DNA of 64,000 nt from Anodontia alba (taxonomy: Eukaryota; Mollusca; Bivalvia; Lucinida; Lucinidae), in the NCBI GenBank assembly GCA_964016985.1, contig OZ024827.1, forward strand, positions 22,523,275-22,587,274, written 5' to 3'. The translations under genes were made by a program, and so were the position numbers. How positions within the stretch are numbered: position 1 is the first letter of the stretch; the number at the start of each line of letters is the position of its first letter. The notes under the pieces are model-generated. The model searched no databases, had not been told where the DNA came from, and worked only from the letters and a program-made list of their open reading frames with translations. Shown piece by piece: positions 1 to 11,308 of this stretch.

Positions 1-305
1 ACTAGAAACGATTTTGCCATTGAAGTTTAACTGAACCCCTACGGAGTTATTTGATTTTTACGACGACTATTAACGTGGCGCCAAAATAAGGTACTGTCCA
101 CTTCGGCTAGTTTATCGATTTCTTCCATTTTCGTTCGGATATAAATTACGGAAGCTTGTCTGTGCTTACGTCTAAACTCCCGTTTTGCTGTTTTATATGC
201 CAAATAAGATGTATTGTTACAATTTCTTGGTTTACCATCTTCGAGCCAAGATCTGCGCTTAGTTTTCATATCTTTGTGTAATGAACTTAACTCCGTATTC
301 CAATA
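1..305 (-). pseudogene. LINE fragment: endonuclease-RT linker region
   Basis: On the minus strand an open stretch (269 to 39, readable upstream to about 305) carries the pattern typical of the linker between the AP-endonuclease and the reverse transcriptase of Jockey/CR1-group non-LTR retrotransposons: basic KTKRRSW, then YKTAKREFRRKHR, then IDKLAEVDSTLFWRHVNSRRK. The reading frame stops after NQITP; the sense continues one frame over towards position 1, so there is a frameshift and the rest of the element lies outside the window. It differs in sequence from the LINE at 799-3353, so it is a separate family. Family assignment is by motif only. Confidence 0.7.
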
Positions 306-372
306 CTGTCCTTCTTAAATTTGCGAAAGGGGGAGAATGACCGTAGAAAGTATTTCATGCTCATTCTCCACG

Positions 373-456
373 AATAATGTTGCCGAACCCGGCGGGAATC
401 AAACCCGCGAAATGATCACCAGTCAGGACGCGCATCCGACTTCCACCGAGGCTGGG
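373..456 (-). repeat. tRNA-derived SINE head (putative)
   Basis: Read on the minus strand this stretch has the layout of a pol III promoter derived from a tRNA: an A-box-like GTGGAAGTCGGATGCGCG, an anticodon-like arm CTGACTGGTGATCA, and a B-box-like GGGTTTGATTCCCGC. The acceptor stem does not pair, so a working tRNA gene is unlikely. The stretch abuts a (GATA)n tract at 461-484. I read it as the 5' part of a SINE. Confidence 0.5.
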
Positions 457-460
457 TACA

Positions 461-484
461 ATAGATAGATAGATAGATAGATAG
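461..484. repeat. (ATAG)n microsatellite
   Basis: Six copies of the tetranucleotide ATAG beside the tRNA-like sequence. From here to 637 I see only AT-rich unique sequence. Confidence 0.95.
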
Positions 485-637
485 AACTTATATCTCGAAC
501 ACTTTAAGGTTCCAATTTTGCAAAATTTGAGACTTCAATTAAGTTGTTATTTATCATCCGATCTCTATGAAATTTTGACAGTATGTTCTTAAAGGCTAAT
601 TACATATACAACAATTTTTGAGGGAAGAAATATATTA

Positions 638-655
638 TAAAAAAAAAAGAAAAGG

Positions 656-693
<38 letters not shown>

Positions 694-722
694 CAAAAAA
701 AAAAACAACAACAAGATTTTAT
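638..722. repeat. A-rich tract
   Basis: Long adenine run with occasional G and C interruptions, followed by CAACAACAAG. It could be the poly(A) tail of an old retrotransposed copy on the plus strand, but no body is recognisable upstream. Confidence 0.85.
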
Positions 723-798
723 TCTTTAAACTTGTTACTTTTGACAGAAGAGTAGCAAAAAACGAGGATAATCTTTTTTATTATATGGGTTACTTAGA

Positions 799-3353
799 AT
801 GATGTGTCAAGATACGCATGCTATACCATTTTTAGTCTGTTCATTTTACAGGCCTCCGTCGGCAAGTACGGAATGGTGTGAAAACTTTTCCAGACAAATT
901 GAAAATTCTCTTACTATAAGTGACGAAGTTTACATTATGGGTGACATCAACTTTGATGGTAGTACTGGTCAACTATTAAATCCTAAATGGAAACATATTG
1001 TTGAAATACACGATCTCCAACAGGTTATAGACCAACCGACTGGAGTCATTGCTCATTCTTCTACGTTAACTGATCATGTATATACGTCGAACACTGACCA
1101 CTTGTCTGACGTAACCGTACTTTGTATAGCAATCAGTGATCATTACCCTATCTGTTTTACCCTCACAACTTCTAAGAAAACGATTAAAAGAAAAGGTCAT
1201 CAAACTATCCAATACCAATGCTTTAAAACTTTTTCTGATGAAATATTTCCAAGGGAACTATCTAATGCGTTGCAAACATTTAATGTAACTCAAAATAGTT
1301 CTGAGAAAAACCTCGCCAGCTGGACGCAAATATTCATGACTATTCTAAATAAGCACGCCCCTTAAATACTAAGAGGGTTAAGAGAAATAACCAGCCCGGA
1401 TGAATGATGATATAAAGGTAGCGATAACGCAACGAGATATTAACCATTATAATCAAAATTGGAATCAGAATAAATATTGGCGAAATAAAACAACATCTCT
1501 AATTCGCTCTGCTAAAAAAGACTTTTTAACAGAGCAATCACAGAAAATAAAGATAATACATATTTGTGGCGGCATATCAAAGATCTAAATGGCAAAACTG
1601 CAGCCTCGAAACTTTCTGATGAGCTTGTTATCGACGGCGTCTCTTACCGTGAACCGCAAGAAGTCGTCGAGAAGTTAAATATTTTCTTTTCGTCAATAAG
1701 CGATAAACTGAAAACCAACCAATCAAATCAGGGTTCTGGCGTAGACTGGAAAACCATTGAGGAACACGTGGCAAATAAAGTCCCGGCAGATGTCAAAATT
1801 ACAATCCCCTTGATAAAATTGTCAAATCTCAAATCATGTATAAATTCTTTAGATGCATCCAAAGCAATAGGTTTAGATGGTATTTCACCCAGAATCATCA
1901 AATTATCTTCTGAAATCATTCGCCCTACACTTCTTGATATTATTAATGCTAGCTTCATAACAGGTAATTTTCCAGACAGTCTCAAATCAGCAAGAATTAA
2001 CCCAATACATAAAGGGGGTGCCAAATGTGACCCGGCAAATTACAGGCCGATCTCGATACTGCCGGTTATTTAAAAAATAATAAAAAAAACATGTTACCAA
2101 ACACTTATTTGGATATCTAAATAAATATCAATTATTGCACAAATCACAATCCGGTTTTCGTAAATATCACTCTTGTAACACAACTCTTATAAAACTTGTT
2201 GACAACTGGCTTAAAAGTATAGATAACGGTGAAACTGTTGGCGCAATATTTTTTGACTTAAGAAAGGCGTTTGACGTTGTTGACCACAATCTGCTTCTAA
2301 AGAAATTATCAATGTATAAATTTGACACGATTTCTCTACATTGGATAAAATCATACCTTACAGGTAGAAGGCAGTGTATTCTTGAAAATAAAATAAAGTC
2401 ATCCTTTCAGTCCATTAAAGCGGGCGTGCTACAAGGATCGGTATTGGGCCCTGTACTCTTCCTTCTCTTTATTAATGATCTGCCTCTTTTTATAAAGAAA
2501 GCCTACATTGAGATGTACGCAGATGACGCAACGATTCATTATGCAAATAAATGTATGGACATCGTAGAAACTACGCTTCAGTATGGAGGCATTGGCTTTC
2601 TAAATTGGTGCCTCTCAAACAATATGCATATTAATCTTTCTAAAACTTCGGTCATGGCCATTGGCACCAGACAAAATCTTAAGAACTCAGATTTAATCAA
2701 CATTTACCTACATGATGAGATTTTACAAAAAACGGACACACAGAGGCTCTTAGGCATCACAATTGACAAAACTCTCAGCTGGGATTTTCAAATTGACAGT
2801 ATATGTCTCAATATTGCACGGAGAATTACACTGATGAAACAACTTTCAAAATATGTAAATAAAGAAAGCCTTAAACAATATTAGATATCATATGTTTTGC
2901 CCTTTTTTGATTATGGCTGTATAATCTGGAGTCGCTGTTCTGTTGCAAACACGAACAGACTGCTGAAACTACAGAAACGTGCAGCAAGAATAATCCTCAG
3001 ATGTGGCATTTTGACACCATCTGAAAACATGTTTAACGAACTGCAGTGGGTTGTCTTTTCCAAAACGTGTGCAGTATCACAAAATTGTTATGATGCATAA
3101 AGCCTTAAACGGACACGCACCCGCATACATTTCTAACAGGTTTATTAAAACATCCGATATTCACGACAGATGCCTGCGCTCTTAAGATAACAATAAGCTT
3201 CGAGTCCCCTTTTCTAAAACACGGTACTATGAAAACTCGTTTTCTGTAAACGGTGCAAAGTTATGGAATTCTCATCCAACAAACATAAAGCAAATTTCGA
3301 ACATAAACTCGTTTAAAAATGCCGTCAGGTCTTATTTGTTGAATTCAAATTAG
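799..3353 (+). pseudogene. non-LTR retrotransposon ORF2 (EN-RT), 5'-truncated and frame-broken
   Basis: Endonuclease/exonuclease/phosphatase fold at 799-1365 with YIMGDINFDG (catalytic Asp/Asn), STLTDHV and ISDHYPICF (SDH signature); its N-terminal third is missing. A linker follows (1400-1588, +1 frame), then RT: fingers with GLDGISPRIIK and ANYRPISILP (1564-2073), palm with SGFRKYHSC, FFDLRKAFDVVDH, LQGSVLGPVLFLLFINDLP, the YADD catalytic box and LLGITIDKTLSWDFQI (about 2090-2881). The C-terminal thumb and tail (FDYGCIIWSR, AARIIL, then SFSVNGAKLWNS) end at a stop at 3351-3353. QGSVLGPVLF is typical of the Jockey/CR1/L2 group rather than RTE. Breaks: frame changes near 1365-1400, 1564 and 2073-2092, a TAG at 2882-2884, a frame change near 3060-3090, and a further stop near 3183. 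It cannot make a full protein. Confidence 0.92.
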
Positions 3354-4144
3354 TCATTTTAAAAGTTGTATGTGTTTATGCCGAATGACTTACATACAAT
3401 ATTTATTAAATATCCTGCGACATCAAAGTGAAAATTTGCTTTAATAAATTATTTAACATACTTTATAATACAAAAAATATCCACTCTCTCTTCACTACAC
3501 TGGGTGAGACATTTACGTTCGTGTATCTGTCAACTGGTGTCTGTGAATCTTTCTTCCGATTTTTCTACCAAAATTTAATCGAACCTTTGCTGGTGGAGTC
3601 TGTCGGCTGCGACCTAGGTAGGGATAAGACCCAATCAGACAGCTTGCTGATATCGCCCCCGGCATTTAAGGGTCGTAAAAAATGAATTATGCATTTCTGT
3701 CATACAGAAACAATATACAGTTTACTAGTAGCTAGGCTAAATGATTCACGGAACACTGTATGGTCACTACTGGAATCACTCATATCACTTTTAAACTTAA
3801 AATTTGAAAGCGCAAACTTCATCTGTCATCTACCCCCAACATTATAGTATTTATCTGACCAGGTCTGAATAATTGATGTTTTAACAAACAATAGTTTATT
3901 CTAATGTTTTACATCCATTTATTTCTATTAGGTTTCTAATTTTAAACAGTTACTCAGGGCTCGATTTGTTGCTTGCAATAAAGCATGTCTTATCAAACGT
4001 GTTTTTACAGTTTCATGTAATGAACCAAAATTCAGCTCTTAATCTCAGTTCTAAATATGTTTTATTCCTAGACTACTACTTAATGTTATATATTTGTTGT
4101 ATATATATTGTTAATAATGCAGTAGTTATATGTGTATATCTGTG

Positions 4145-4199
<55 letters not shown>

Positions 4200-4272
4200 T
4201 TTTTTTAGCTAAGAGGACCATATGGTAGATAAGTATCTGTATGCTTAATATGTTATCCTCTTTAAATAAAGA

Positions 4273-4323
<51 letters not shown>
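3354..4323 (+). repeat. probable LINE 3' UTR with (ATT)n tail
   Basis: After the ORF2 stop there is about 900 bp of non-coding AT-rich DNA ending in CTTTAAATAAAGACATT and then 17 copies of ATT (4273-4323). Simple-repeat tails of this type are usual at the 3' end of CR1/Jockey-group LINEs, and the strand agrees with the ORF. A (TA)n tract (4156-4197) lies inside. That the whole interval is one UTR is inference; a second insertion within it is possible. Confidence 0.55.
4156..4197. repeat. (TA)n microsatellite
   Basis: Uninterrupted TA dinucleotides. The open frame running through it codes only for an Ile-Tyr repeat and is not a gene. Confidence 0.97.
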
Positions 4324-4421
4324 CCTTTTCAGGATAAAAATTGACTAAAGAATTTTCTTCTGATGCAAATTTGACTGAATCCTGAAAGTGATCATAAACT
4401 TAAATAAAAGCACCGCAAACA

Positions 4422-4895
4422 TAATACCCCACCACAGCAATTATTTGTTTATATATTAAAGTTATCGTTGCGAAAATGTCTGGAAAGAAAATGACGGAGG
4501 GACAGATAACAATCCTAAACCAGATCTTGATAATATCAATGGACAGATAACAATCCTTAACCAGATCTTGATAATATCAATGCATATAGCAAGTTTGGTT
4601 AAAAAGGCCTTGCTATTTACTCAAGTTATCGTCCGGAAACGAAAATATGGGCGTGTCTCGGGCAGATAACTCCGTAAAAGTTTGACAAAATTTGCCCATT
4701 AGCAATCCCAAACCAGATATTCACAATATCAATGCACATACCAAGTTTGGTGAAAACCCATTGATGTTTACTCAAGTTATCATCCGGAAACGAATAACGG
4801 ACGGACGTACGACTGACGGACAGACGGACAGACACACAGACGTCAAACGTGAAACCATAATACCCCGCCACACAATAGTGGCGGGATACAAAGAG
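4422..4895 (-). repeat. hairpin-ended minisatellite element (CCCGCCAC family)
   Basis: Read on the minus strand it starts with a hairpin TATCCCGCCACTATTG / TGTGGCGGGGTATTA (4860-4895), then GTCTGTCCGTCTGTCCGTC, then CGTTTCCGGATGATAACTTG and repeated phrases around ACCAAACTTGGTATG. The phrase GGACAGATAACAATCC.. is tandemly repeated (4500-4540 and 4541-4582), and the larger unit containing CAAGTTTGGT and GTTATC.TCCGGAAACG occurs twice. The far end (4422) has TACCCCACCACAGCAA, an imperfect inverted match to the hairpin. The same layout occurs at 15383-22975 and 54565-55810. Confidence 0.65.
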
Positions 4896-4917
4896 AGCAT
4901 ACATTCTTTGTAAAGTT

Positions 4918-5104
4918 TGAAACTACCTCTTGAGTATTTCTAGTCATACAAAATCACCATGATCAAAGACATATTTTCTCTTTTTGCACCCATCATCCAA
5001 TGATTTATACAGATACTGCCTAGAATTAATTCTAATGCATTGGTAAAAGGTGGAAACTAATCAATTATCAATTAGAGCACAATATCCAGTCACAAGAGGA
5101 AAAT
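4918..5104. other. no feature recognised
   Basis: AT-rich sequence without a coding frame, hairpin or tandem repeat that I can support. Confidence 0.5.
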
Positions 5105-5350
5105 AATAATAGGTTTTTGTTTGTTTGTTTGATTTGGGCTTAACGTCACTTTCAACAATCTTTCAGTCATGTCGCGACGGTGTCTGGATGTGGCAGGGAG
5201 CTCAGTGCTCACTTTTAGAGTGCTGCCTCACTGAAATATCACGCCCCAGACACTTTGATATGATATTCCACCCAGTCACATCATACTGACACTGAGCTGA
5301 CCAGTTCTAGCTCTACTTTTCCGATCCTGATAGTCAGATTTTATCCTTAA
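5105..5350 (-). repeat. SINE with CAAACAAACA tail
   Basis: In the minus-strand sense the body runs through CTGGTCAGCTCAGTGTCAG, GATGTGACTGGGTGGAATAT, AGTGAGGCAGCACT and CCAGACACCGTCGCGACATG, and ends GTGACGTTAAGCCCAAATC followed by (CAAA)n. The terminal motif GACGTTAAgCCCAA plus short tail repeats is the same design as the SINE copies at 6530 and 37943 (GTTAAACTCCAACACAATC plus (CAAT)n), which suggests a shared LINE partner for retrotransposition. I recognise this body as a common molluscan repeat, from memory only. Confidence 0.6.
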
Positions 5351-5410
5351 GCTATTTGCAGATGAATGGAATAGGCTCAAAATGAGTCTAATGATATTTA
5401 AGGACCGATT

Positions 5411-5414
<4 letters not shown>

Positions 5415-5449
<35 letters not shown>

Positions 5450-5466
5450 ACACACACACACACACG
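5415..5466. repeat. (CA)n microsatellite
   Basis: CA dinucleotide run with one CACTCA interruption. Confidence 0.97.
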
Positions 5467-5757
5467 CAAAACACAAAAAAACATGACCTGGACTGGTACT
5501 GACTGTTAATTAAATTAATATCAGCCAATGCTGATATTCTTTTTAAGGTAGTAAAGTTGTGTTTGGCCATGAGGTAAATAGCTGATCATGTTTGTTCGAA
5601 GGGAAAGTTTAAAAAAATATGACCTAATTTTTCTGTGACATGTGCTTGCATACAGCAATATTTCTGTAAAAAGCCTTGTCGTATTTCTTGTCAAATTTAG
5701 CTTCTTAGACAAGTTTTCATATAACATAAACCAAACTATATGAATTTTATGAAATCA

Positions 5758-6036
5758 CATTACAAAAACACGCCTATTCAGATGTATAGAAAACTTCACC
5801 ACCAAAAACTGAAAATTTTCAGCTAAAAAATTCATATATTTTTCATATTTCTGCTCAAAACATAGATTGTGGGTACTCGTTAGAATCGCCTCGCCGAGGC
5901 GGTTCTAACGAGTACCCGCAATCTATGATTTTGAGCAGAAACAAGAAAAATAATGTATACCCCTGTAAACCCCAGTTTTATTGTATAAAAGTGGGGTTTA
6001 CGAGGGTCAAAATTATATAGGCATGTTTTCGTGATG
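5758..6036 (+). mobile_element. CATTACG-type triple-hairpin MITE, copy 1
   Basis: Starts CATTACAAAAACACGCCTAT and ends ATAGGCATGTTTTCGTGATG, giving terminal inverted repeats of about 20 bp. Inside is a near-perfect hairpin about 5862-5942 (TGCTCAAAACATAGATTGTG ... centre GCCTCGCCGAGGC ...) and, on the right, a second stem formed by TAAACCCCAGTTTTA and TAAAAGTGGGGTTTA. No coding capacity. The same design occurs about 14 times in this window. Confidence 0.85.
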
Positions 6037-6148
6037 AAGGCTATATATGTTAAATTATTTTTCCAAGTAAATTATTTGTGTTTCTTTTCTTTCCGTCGTG
6101 AATTGAGTGTTTTTGTTGTTTTTGTTTTTGTTTGTTTTTTAAACCAAA

Positions 6149-6150
6149 AA

Positions 6151-6189
<39 letters not shown>
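6149..6189. repeat. A-rich tract
   Basis: Near-pure adenine run preceded by GTTTTTGTTTTTG-rich sequence. The Lys run in the overlapping open frame is an artefact of this tract. Confidence 0.9.
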
Positions 6190-6190
<1 letters not shown>

Positions 6191-6515
6191 ATGATTTTAC
6201 TTCAAAATTCTCAATTATGTTGAAAAGTATCTTTTCAAAATTCAAAAATAAGGAGAACAGTGGAGAATCACTATGTATGAGCTGCTCTAGTAAGTTTCTA
6301 AAAACCGTTTGGTCTTTTTATATTTTTTATAAAGTTGTAGACAACTGGGAGAACACATTTCTTACATACGGCCCAAATCGCCTTAAATGGGTAGAATAAT
6401 TGGTACTTTTTATAGAATATAGAATTCAAATCACAATTACTGGGACAACCCATAAAAAGAATATAATAGAATTGTATGGTTCCCTGCCTGTTTTCAGTTA
6501 TCGATGATTTACTGT

Positions 6516-6840
6516 AGATAGATTATTCTTGATTGATTGATTGTGTTGGGGTTTAACGACACGTCAACCCTTGAGGGTCATTTTGTGTCGTCTCCCAGAG
6601 AAAGGGAGAAAAGAGATAGAAGAGAGAGTAGAGGAGATGAAAGAGAGGGACAGGGAAGAAAGAGGAACAGGAATGAAAGTGAAGAAACAGAAGAAATAAA
6701 AACATTCCCCCTCTACCCTTACCCACTACAAGGATAGCAGGCCTTGCCCAACTGTAAGCCAATATCAGTTGGACGCCCCGGTGATGTAAGATACACAGCA
6801 CCTTCGCACCACCCAACCACCCCAATAGATAGATTATTCT
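6516..6840 (-). mobile_element. SINE insertion with 14-bp target duplication
   Basis: The body is 6530-6826 and is flanked by direct repeats AGATAGATTATTCT at 6516-6529 and 6827-6840. A minus-strand sense is inferred because the (CAAT)n tail, the usual 3' end, is at the low-coordinate side. Sense order: GGTGGTTGGGTGGTGCGAAG, TTACATCACCGGGGCGTCCA, a long CT-rich middle, then GACACAAAATGACCCTCAAG and TTAAACCCCAACACAATC. The open frames across the purine-rich middle on either strand are compositional. A second copy is at 37943-38238 in the opposite orientation. Confidence 0.88.
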
Positions 6841-7575
<735 letters not shown>

Positions 7576-7829
7576 TTTCAGGATGGGAGTATAAGGGATA
7601 ATCACAAACTTTTAGTCTGCAATGATAGGCAGTTTAAACCACATTTATTCTAAATATTCTTTAGTATTAACCATGCTTGCCCTAAAATCTAACCGGCTTT
7701 TTAACTCCTATATCAATGGCAAACAATATACATACACACCCGGATTAAACGCCGGGTACTAGGAACAGACCTGGTTGTATACTGTTTACACATGATTGTC
7801 TGTCTCAACACTTACGTTGTACATGTACA

Positions 7830-7830
<1 letters not shown>

Positions 7831-7904
<74 letters not shown>
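7831..7904. repeat. (TA)n microsatellite
   Basis: Pure TA run of about 37 units. Confidence 0.97.
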
Positions 7905-7907
<3 letters not shown>

Positions 7908-7940
7908 CTAAATATTCGGAGACCGTGTCATTCCAGCAGG

Positions 7941-8030
7941 CACACAACATTTAAACAACGTCGAAACAACGTTGATTCAACGTCAAGATGTTGAATCAAC
8001 GTTGTTTCGACATTGTTTCAACGTTGTGTG
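7941..8030. repeat. 90-bp palindrome built from CAACGTTG words
   Basis: Begins CACACAACATTTAAACAACG and ends CGTTGTTTCGAC..CAACGTTGTGTG. The arms are inverted copies and each arm is itself made of AACGTTG/CAACGTT words, so it can fold in several registers. Likely a small hairpin MITE. Confidence 0.7.
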
Positions 8031-8311
8031 GATTACTTTAAGTTTCCACAAATTCATTACCATGCGGATGTGTCTAAACTTGCTGGATGAGTTAAAATGG
8101 TACAGTGTAGACGACGCCCCTTTCTGCACCATCTGATCTGGGTCTACGTCTGATCTGGCCTGTCTGTATTTATGTTAAGGAGATATACGGTACGTCTACA
8201 TGTCTGCTTATGTAATAATTTTACGTGAACCTATTTTGACAATCCTACATGTATATTTGTACATTCATAGCTCTTGATAAGACGTTTTTTCAACCAAAAA
8301 GTATCTATATT

Positions 8312-8422
8312 ATTCTTATTTCTCAACGAAAACATATGTTGTGGGTACTCATTAGAAGCGCCTCGCCGAGGCGCTTCTAATGAGTACCCACAACATATGT
8401 TTTAGTTGAGAAATAAGAAAAA
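8312..8422. mobile_element. hairpin element, TTGTGGGTACTCATTAGAAG type
   Basis: Near-perfect inverted repeat: ATTCTTATTTCTCAAC, then ACATATGTTGTGGGTACTCA, centre TTAGAAGCGCCTCGCCGAGG, and the reverse complement of all of it. The centre is the same GCCTCGCCGAGGC core as in the CATTACG-type MITEs, but the outer arms are different (no CATTACG ends, no CCCCAGTTTTA stem). Confidence 0.8.
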
Positions 8423-9023
8423 TATTTACCTGATACCCACTCTTATCTAGACCTATGATATTTATATTCACTTATAAGTAGTGGGACACCACTTGTCAAT
8501 GATGCTGGATGTTACTCTATCGGCCCATCTGATAGAGACAGAGAGAGACAAAGAGAGAGAGAGAGAGTGAGAGAGAGACCGGTTCATCTTTATGTATTTA
8601 ATCGACGTGTAAACACCGTTGACGTTCACAAACTGAAATCAAAGGACTGATAGTCCTAAGAGTCTGCTAGCTTGTAAAGTACTAATGGAGTGCTGTGTAT
8701 CTTCTATGCAATTTTACACAATACATGCAAAGAAGATAGACGACATTCCAATGCTACCAATACTATACGATAAGATGGAGCTCTATGGAATATATCAAGC
8801 ATCTGGGCATTGCACTTCCTGAATAGAAGACTTTCTTTAAAAACTCTTAAATTCTGCTGGTAAGTGCATGTCCTTGACAAATCTGACCTCAAGGCCAAGT
8901 CTTGGAGAAATTTCAAACTACACTGAAAGATGATTCTGCATGCAAAATTTCTAGCTAGGACGGACAAATACGGATGGACTCACTAATATACACTTAAATG
9001 CAGCTATGGTGACTATGTCTTGC
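8423..9023. other. mostly unassigned; short GA-rich tract
   Basis: A GA-rich tract lies at about 8533-8578. A minus-strand open frame at 8967-8704 shows no motif that I recognise; it lies just downstream of the Helitron-type remnant on the same strand and could be part of it, but I cannot support that. Confidence 0.4.
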
Positions 9024-9461
9024 TCAGCGCAAGCGGGCTTGACAAAAAGGAAGATATTTGTTCAAGTTATTTTTTTTCAAACTGTTAGCACATTGTTGAC
9101 AGATCCATTCCTTATCCTCCACACTTTTATGTCCTAATGTACAGAGTCTTTTCATCTCGGGTTTTAGACCCTGAATATCAAATTTAACATCAGAATGTCT
9201 GAAAAATGTTTGACAACAACTTGTACATATGTACTGGGGACCACAAGACACCAACTTGTGAAACTGTGTGACTATAGCACTTTCTTTGTTTTTAAATTTC
9301 TTACTGCTCAAACCATCTTTTGATGTGTCACTTAACTTAAGTTTCTTATTCAGGGAGGTTTGCAATTCTTCACATATAAGGGGTGAATCAAGTAATGCGG
9401 AACCGTGTTCATTTAAGCTGTCAGCAAGCTGGGAGGAAGCATAAGGCTGTGATGGACACAA
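9024..9461 (-). pseudogene. Helitron-type polyprotein fragment, Cys-rich region
   Basis: The minus-strand frame contains HKLVSCGPQYICTSCCQTFF (two CxxC-type pairs, about residues 70-90) and, 35 residues later, GHKSVEDKEWICQQCANSLK with another CxxC. This arrangement (GP.Y.C..C...F.H followed by W.C..C...L) is found in the N-terminal part of Helitron replication proteins and related PIF1-helicase fusions of invertebrates. No Rep HUH motif or helicase is visible downstream, so only a fragment remains. Its neighbour upstream on the same strand (10298-9675) has the peptidase-like domain that precedes this region in such proteins. Confidence 0.6.
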
Positions 9462-9674
9462 CTCAAATGAAATACATTCTTGTAAAGGAGGATAGGTAGT
9501 TATGTCACAAATTTGAAACCCAGCTCATTGGTATCATTTTATGGTCTCCCTGCAAACATGAGATATACAGAGCGAATGCAAATCAAACTGACTCACCGCT
9601 GTTGTAGTAAAGGAATTATCAAAACTAAACAATCTACGCAAATGTAAGGAAAATGCCAGTTATATTTGTTTTCT

Positions 9675-9888
9675 TTAACAAAATGTTTTTGCCATTAACA
9701 TTCCATCTGAAGCTCTTGCATGTGACTCAAAAAGGTAGAAACAGTCACCTTGTTCCAATAATGCAATAGAAAAGCCGTTGCAAATGAAGACTGCATATGG
9801 GTTGAATGAGAAAGTCATAGCAAGTCCTGTCTCTAAATCAAGGAAAGGATACTCCACTAAGGATAAGATATTTAAATTTCCTGAAAAT

Positions 9889-9926
<38 letters not shown>

Positions 9927-10298
9927 CACTTTCCAGGGATAATGCTGGTTGTCAAGTGAAAAATAAGATGGCAAATCACATGGCTCTAAATAGTCATGAT
10001 ATGTCTTGGCATTCTTTTTTGCATACTTGTATAATTTATCTCCTGCAAACAGAATTTCATTCATGTTGTTGACATTCAACGTGTTGGTACAGATCCTTTT
10101 CTGTACAGCTTTCACCAATAATACTAAACAACATGGTAGGCATTGACGCCCTCTTGAATCAGGACTAAATATCCCATCTCTTTGATGGATACTTCCTTGC
10201 AATAATACAGATGCATTTTCTTGTAGCGACACCGCCTCGTGGCTGCGAAGAAGCAGCCGCGAAGAAGCAGCCACGACGGTGGCGTCAAATGATAACAC
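9675..10298 (-). pseudogene. herpes-tegument-like (C76-fold) cysteine peptidase domain of a mobile element
   Basis: The minus-strand frame has VLLQGSIHQRDGIFSPDSRG then RQCLPCCLVLL, which places a candidate catalytic Cys after GRQ, followed by MNEILFAGDKLY and, near the C terminus, ALLEQGDCFYLFESHARASD containing a candidate catalytic His in the F(D/E)SHAR motif. Such domains resemble the viral ubiquitin-specific peptidase fold (family C76) and occur in large invertebrate mobile-element proteins ahead of a Helitron-type region. A run of 12 Lys codons (poly-T on the plus strand, 9889-9926) interrupts the domain between the two motifs and is probably a later tract expansion. No start can be chosen with confidence. 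The gap to 9461 has no shared frame. Known of the family: protease fold. Inferred: decayed, not expressed. Confidence 0.55.
9889..9926. repeat. poly-T tract inside the peptidase-like remnant
   Basis: Uninterrupted thymines on the plus strand. It reads as Lys codons in the minus-strand frame and is a sign of decay of that frame. Confidence 0.95.
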
Positions 10299-10681
10299 GT
10301 ATGGAATAGAACAGAATTGTGTGTACGGACCCTTGCCGTGGCCTGAAAAGTCGCAATGATTAAAGCGAATAACACCGAGTGTTTCGACTGAGACATGTGA
10401 TGTCAGTCAGCCAATGAAAGTGCTCAGCGATACGTATCGTGTCTGGTTTCCGACCTTCTGGGTGTTGCGACAACTGTGTGTGTTGTCGTATGACAACCAG
10501 CTTGTTTACTAGAATCTACCGGCTGTCGAACAGTTTATTTTTCGCGAGGCTACAGACATGAAAGCTTCTTTTACCTGCATTTTTGAAATTCATGGTGTGT
10601 CGCACGCGAAAAACAACAACAGATACTTGTTCAGTTCTTCAGCAAAATTCCTGATGCCGTAAAGTGCATTTCATGTAGGCA

Positions 10682-10815
10682 ACCGGTAGCACAGGAGCTT
10701 GACGTTTGCTAATTTCTACTTATAGGGCCTGTCCCTACGATTATGAAATAATCGAAGGTTCGAAGGACAGGCCCTATAAGTAGAAATTATCCAATGTCAA
10801 GCTCCTGTGACCGGT
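10682..10815. mobile_element. 134-bp hairpin MITE, ACCGGTAGCACAGGAGCTTG type
   Basis: Arms of about 54 bp: ACCGGTAGCACAGGAGCTTG ... TACTTATAGGGCCTGTCC and its reverse complement GGACAGGCCCTATAAGTA ... CAAGCTCCTGTGACCGGT, around a loop of about 25 bp. I see no second copy in the window. Confidence 0.75.
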
Positions 10816-11252
10816 AGTGTAGCGTAACTTGGTACCTATTACCGGCGTGCACTGATTATCGGGTATTCAGAAATCACGACCCACAGACCACGGCCCCCGC
10901 CCATAGGGGCCAGCGAAGTAGTTGGGCTGCCTATAGTCTCCAGGGCAGAGATGCCTTAGGCAGGGCCTGTTCATCATGTGATCGGGTTGGGTAAAAGTCC
11001 CACAAATCTGGAGGCAGTATCTTTAAATGGATACATTGTTGCATTTTTTTTTTCTTTTCTTTTTATTCGCTAGAATCATCATACAGCAAATACAATGTAT
11101 AAATAGACTCTAAGGCTGGCTAATCTGGTCGATTATCACTCCTGTCATTGTGATCGATTATTTATCACAAAAGATTTGGTCAATTTACTTGTCTGTCTGA
11201 GCAGGACTCTTCCCATGTTATACTTTACTGTATGTATTTGGTCAAATAGGCC

Positions 11253-11308
11253 TGAGCAAACAGTGTAGACCCAGATGGGATGCCGCAAAATGTGGCGTCT
11301 CATTGATT
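11253..11308. repeat. hairpin of the AAACAGTGTAGACCC family, degenerate
   Basis: GAGCAAACAGTGTAGACCC followed by AGATGGGATGCCGC and the partial complement GTGGCGTCTCAT. The right arm lacks the final ACACTGTTTGC. Same core as the better copies at 39009, 51666 and 59738. Confidence 0.6.

Noticed and set aside
373..456. Working tRNA gene
   Set aside because: A and B boxes are present but the acceptor stem does not pair and the anticodon stem is mismatched; a SINE head is more likely.
6537..6825. Arg/Glu-rich and mirror-strand frames of 66-90 codons, also at 37937-38230
   Set aside because: They lie in the purine-rich middle of the SINE, and both orientations are open because of composition.
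8704..8967. Minus-strand frame of 87 codons after the Helitron-type remnant
   Set aside because: No recognisable motif; could be part of the remnant but cannot be supported.
9550..9596. Short intron (minus strand, GGTGAGT to TTTGCAG) between the two Helitron-type frames
   Set aside because: It would be only about 46 bp and the frames on both sides are not joined cleanly by it.
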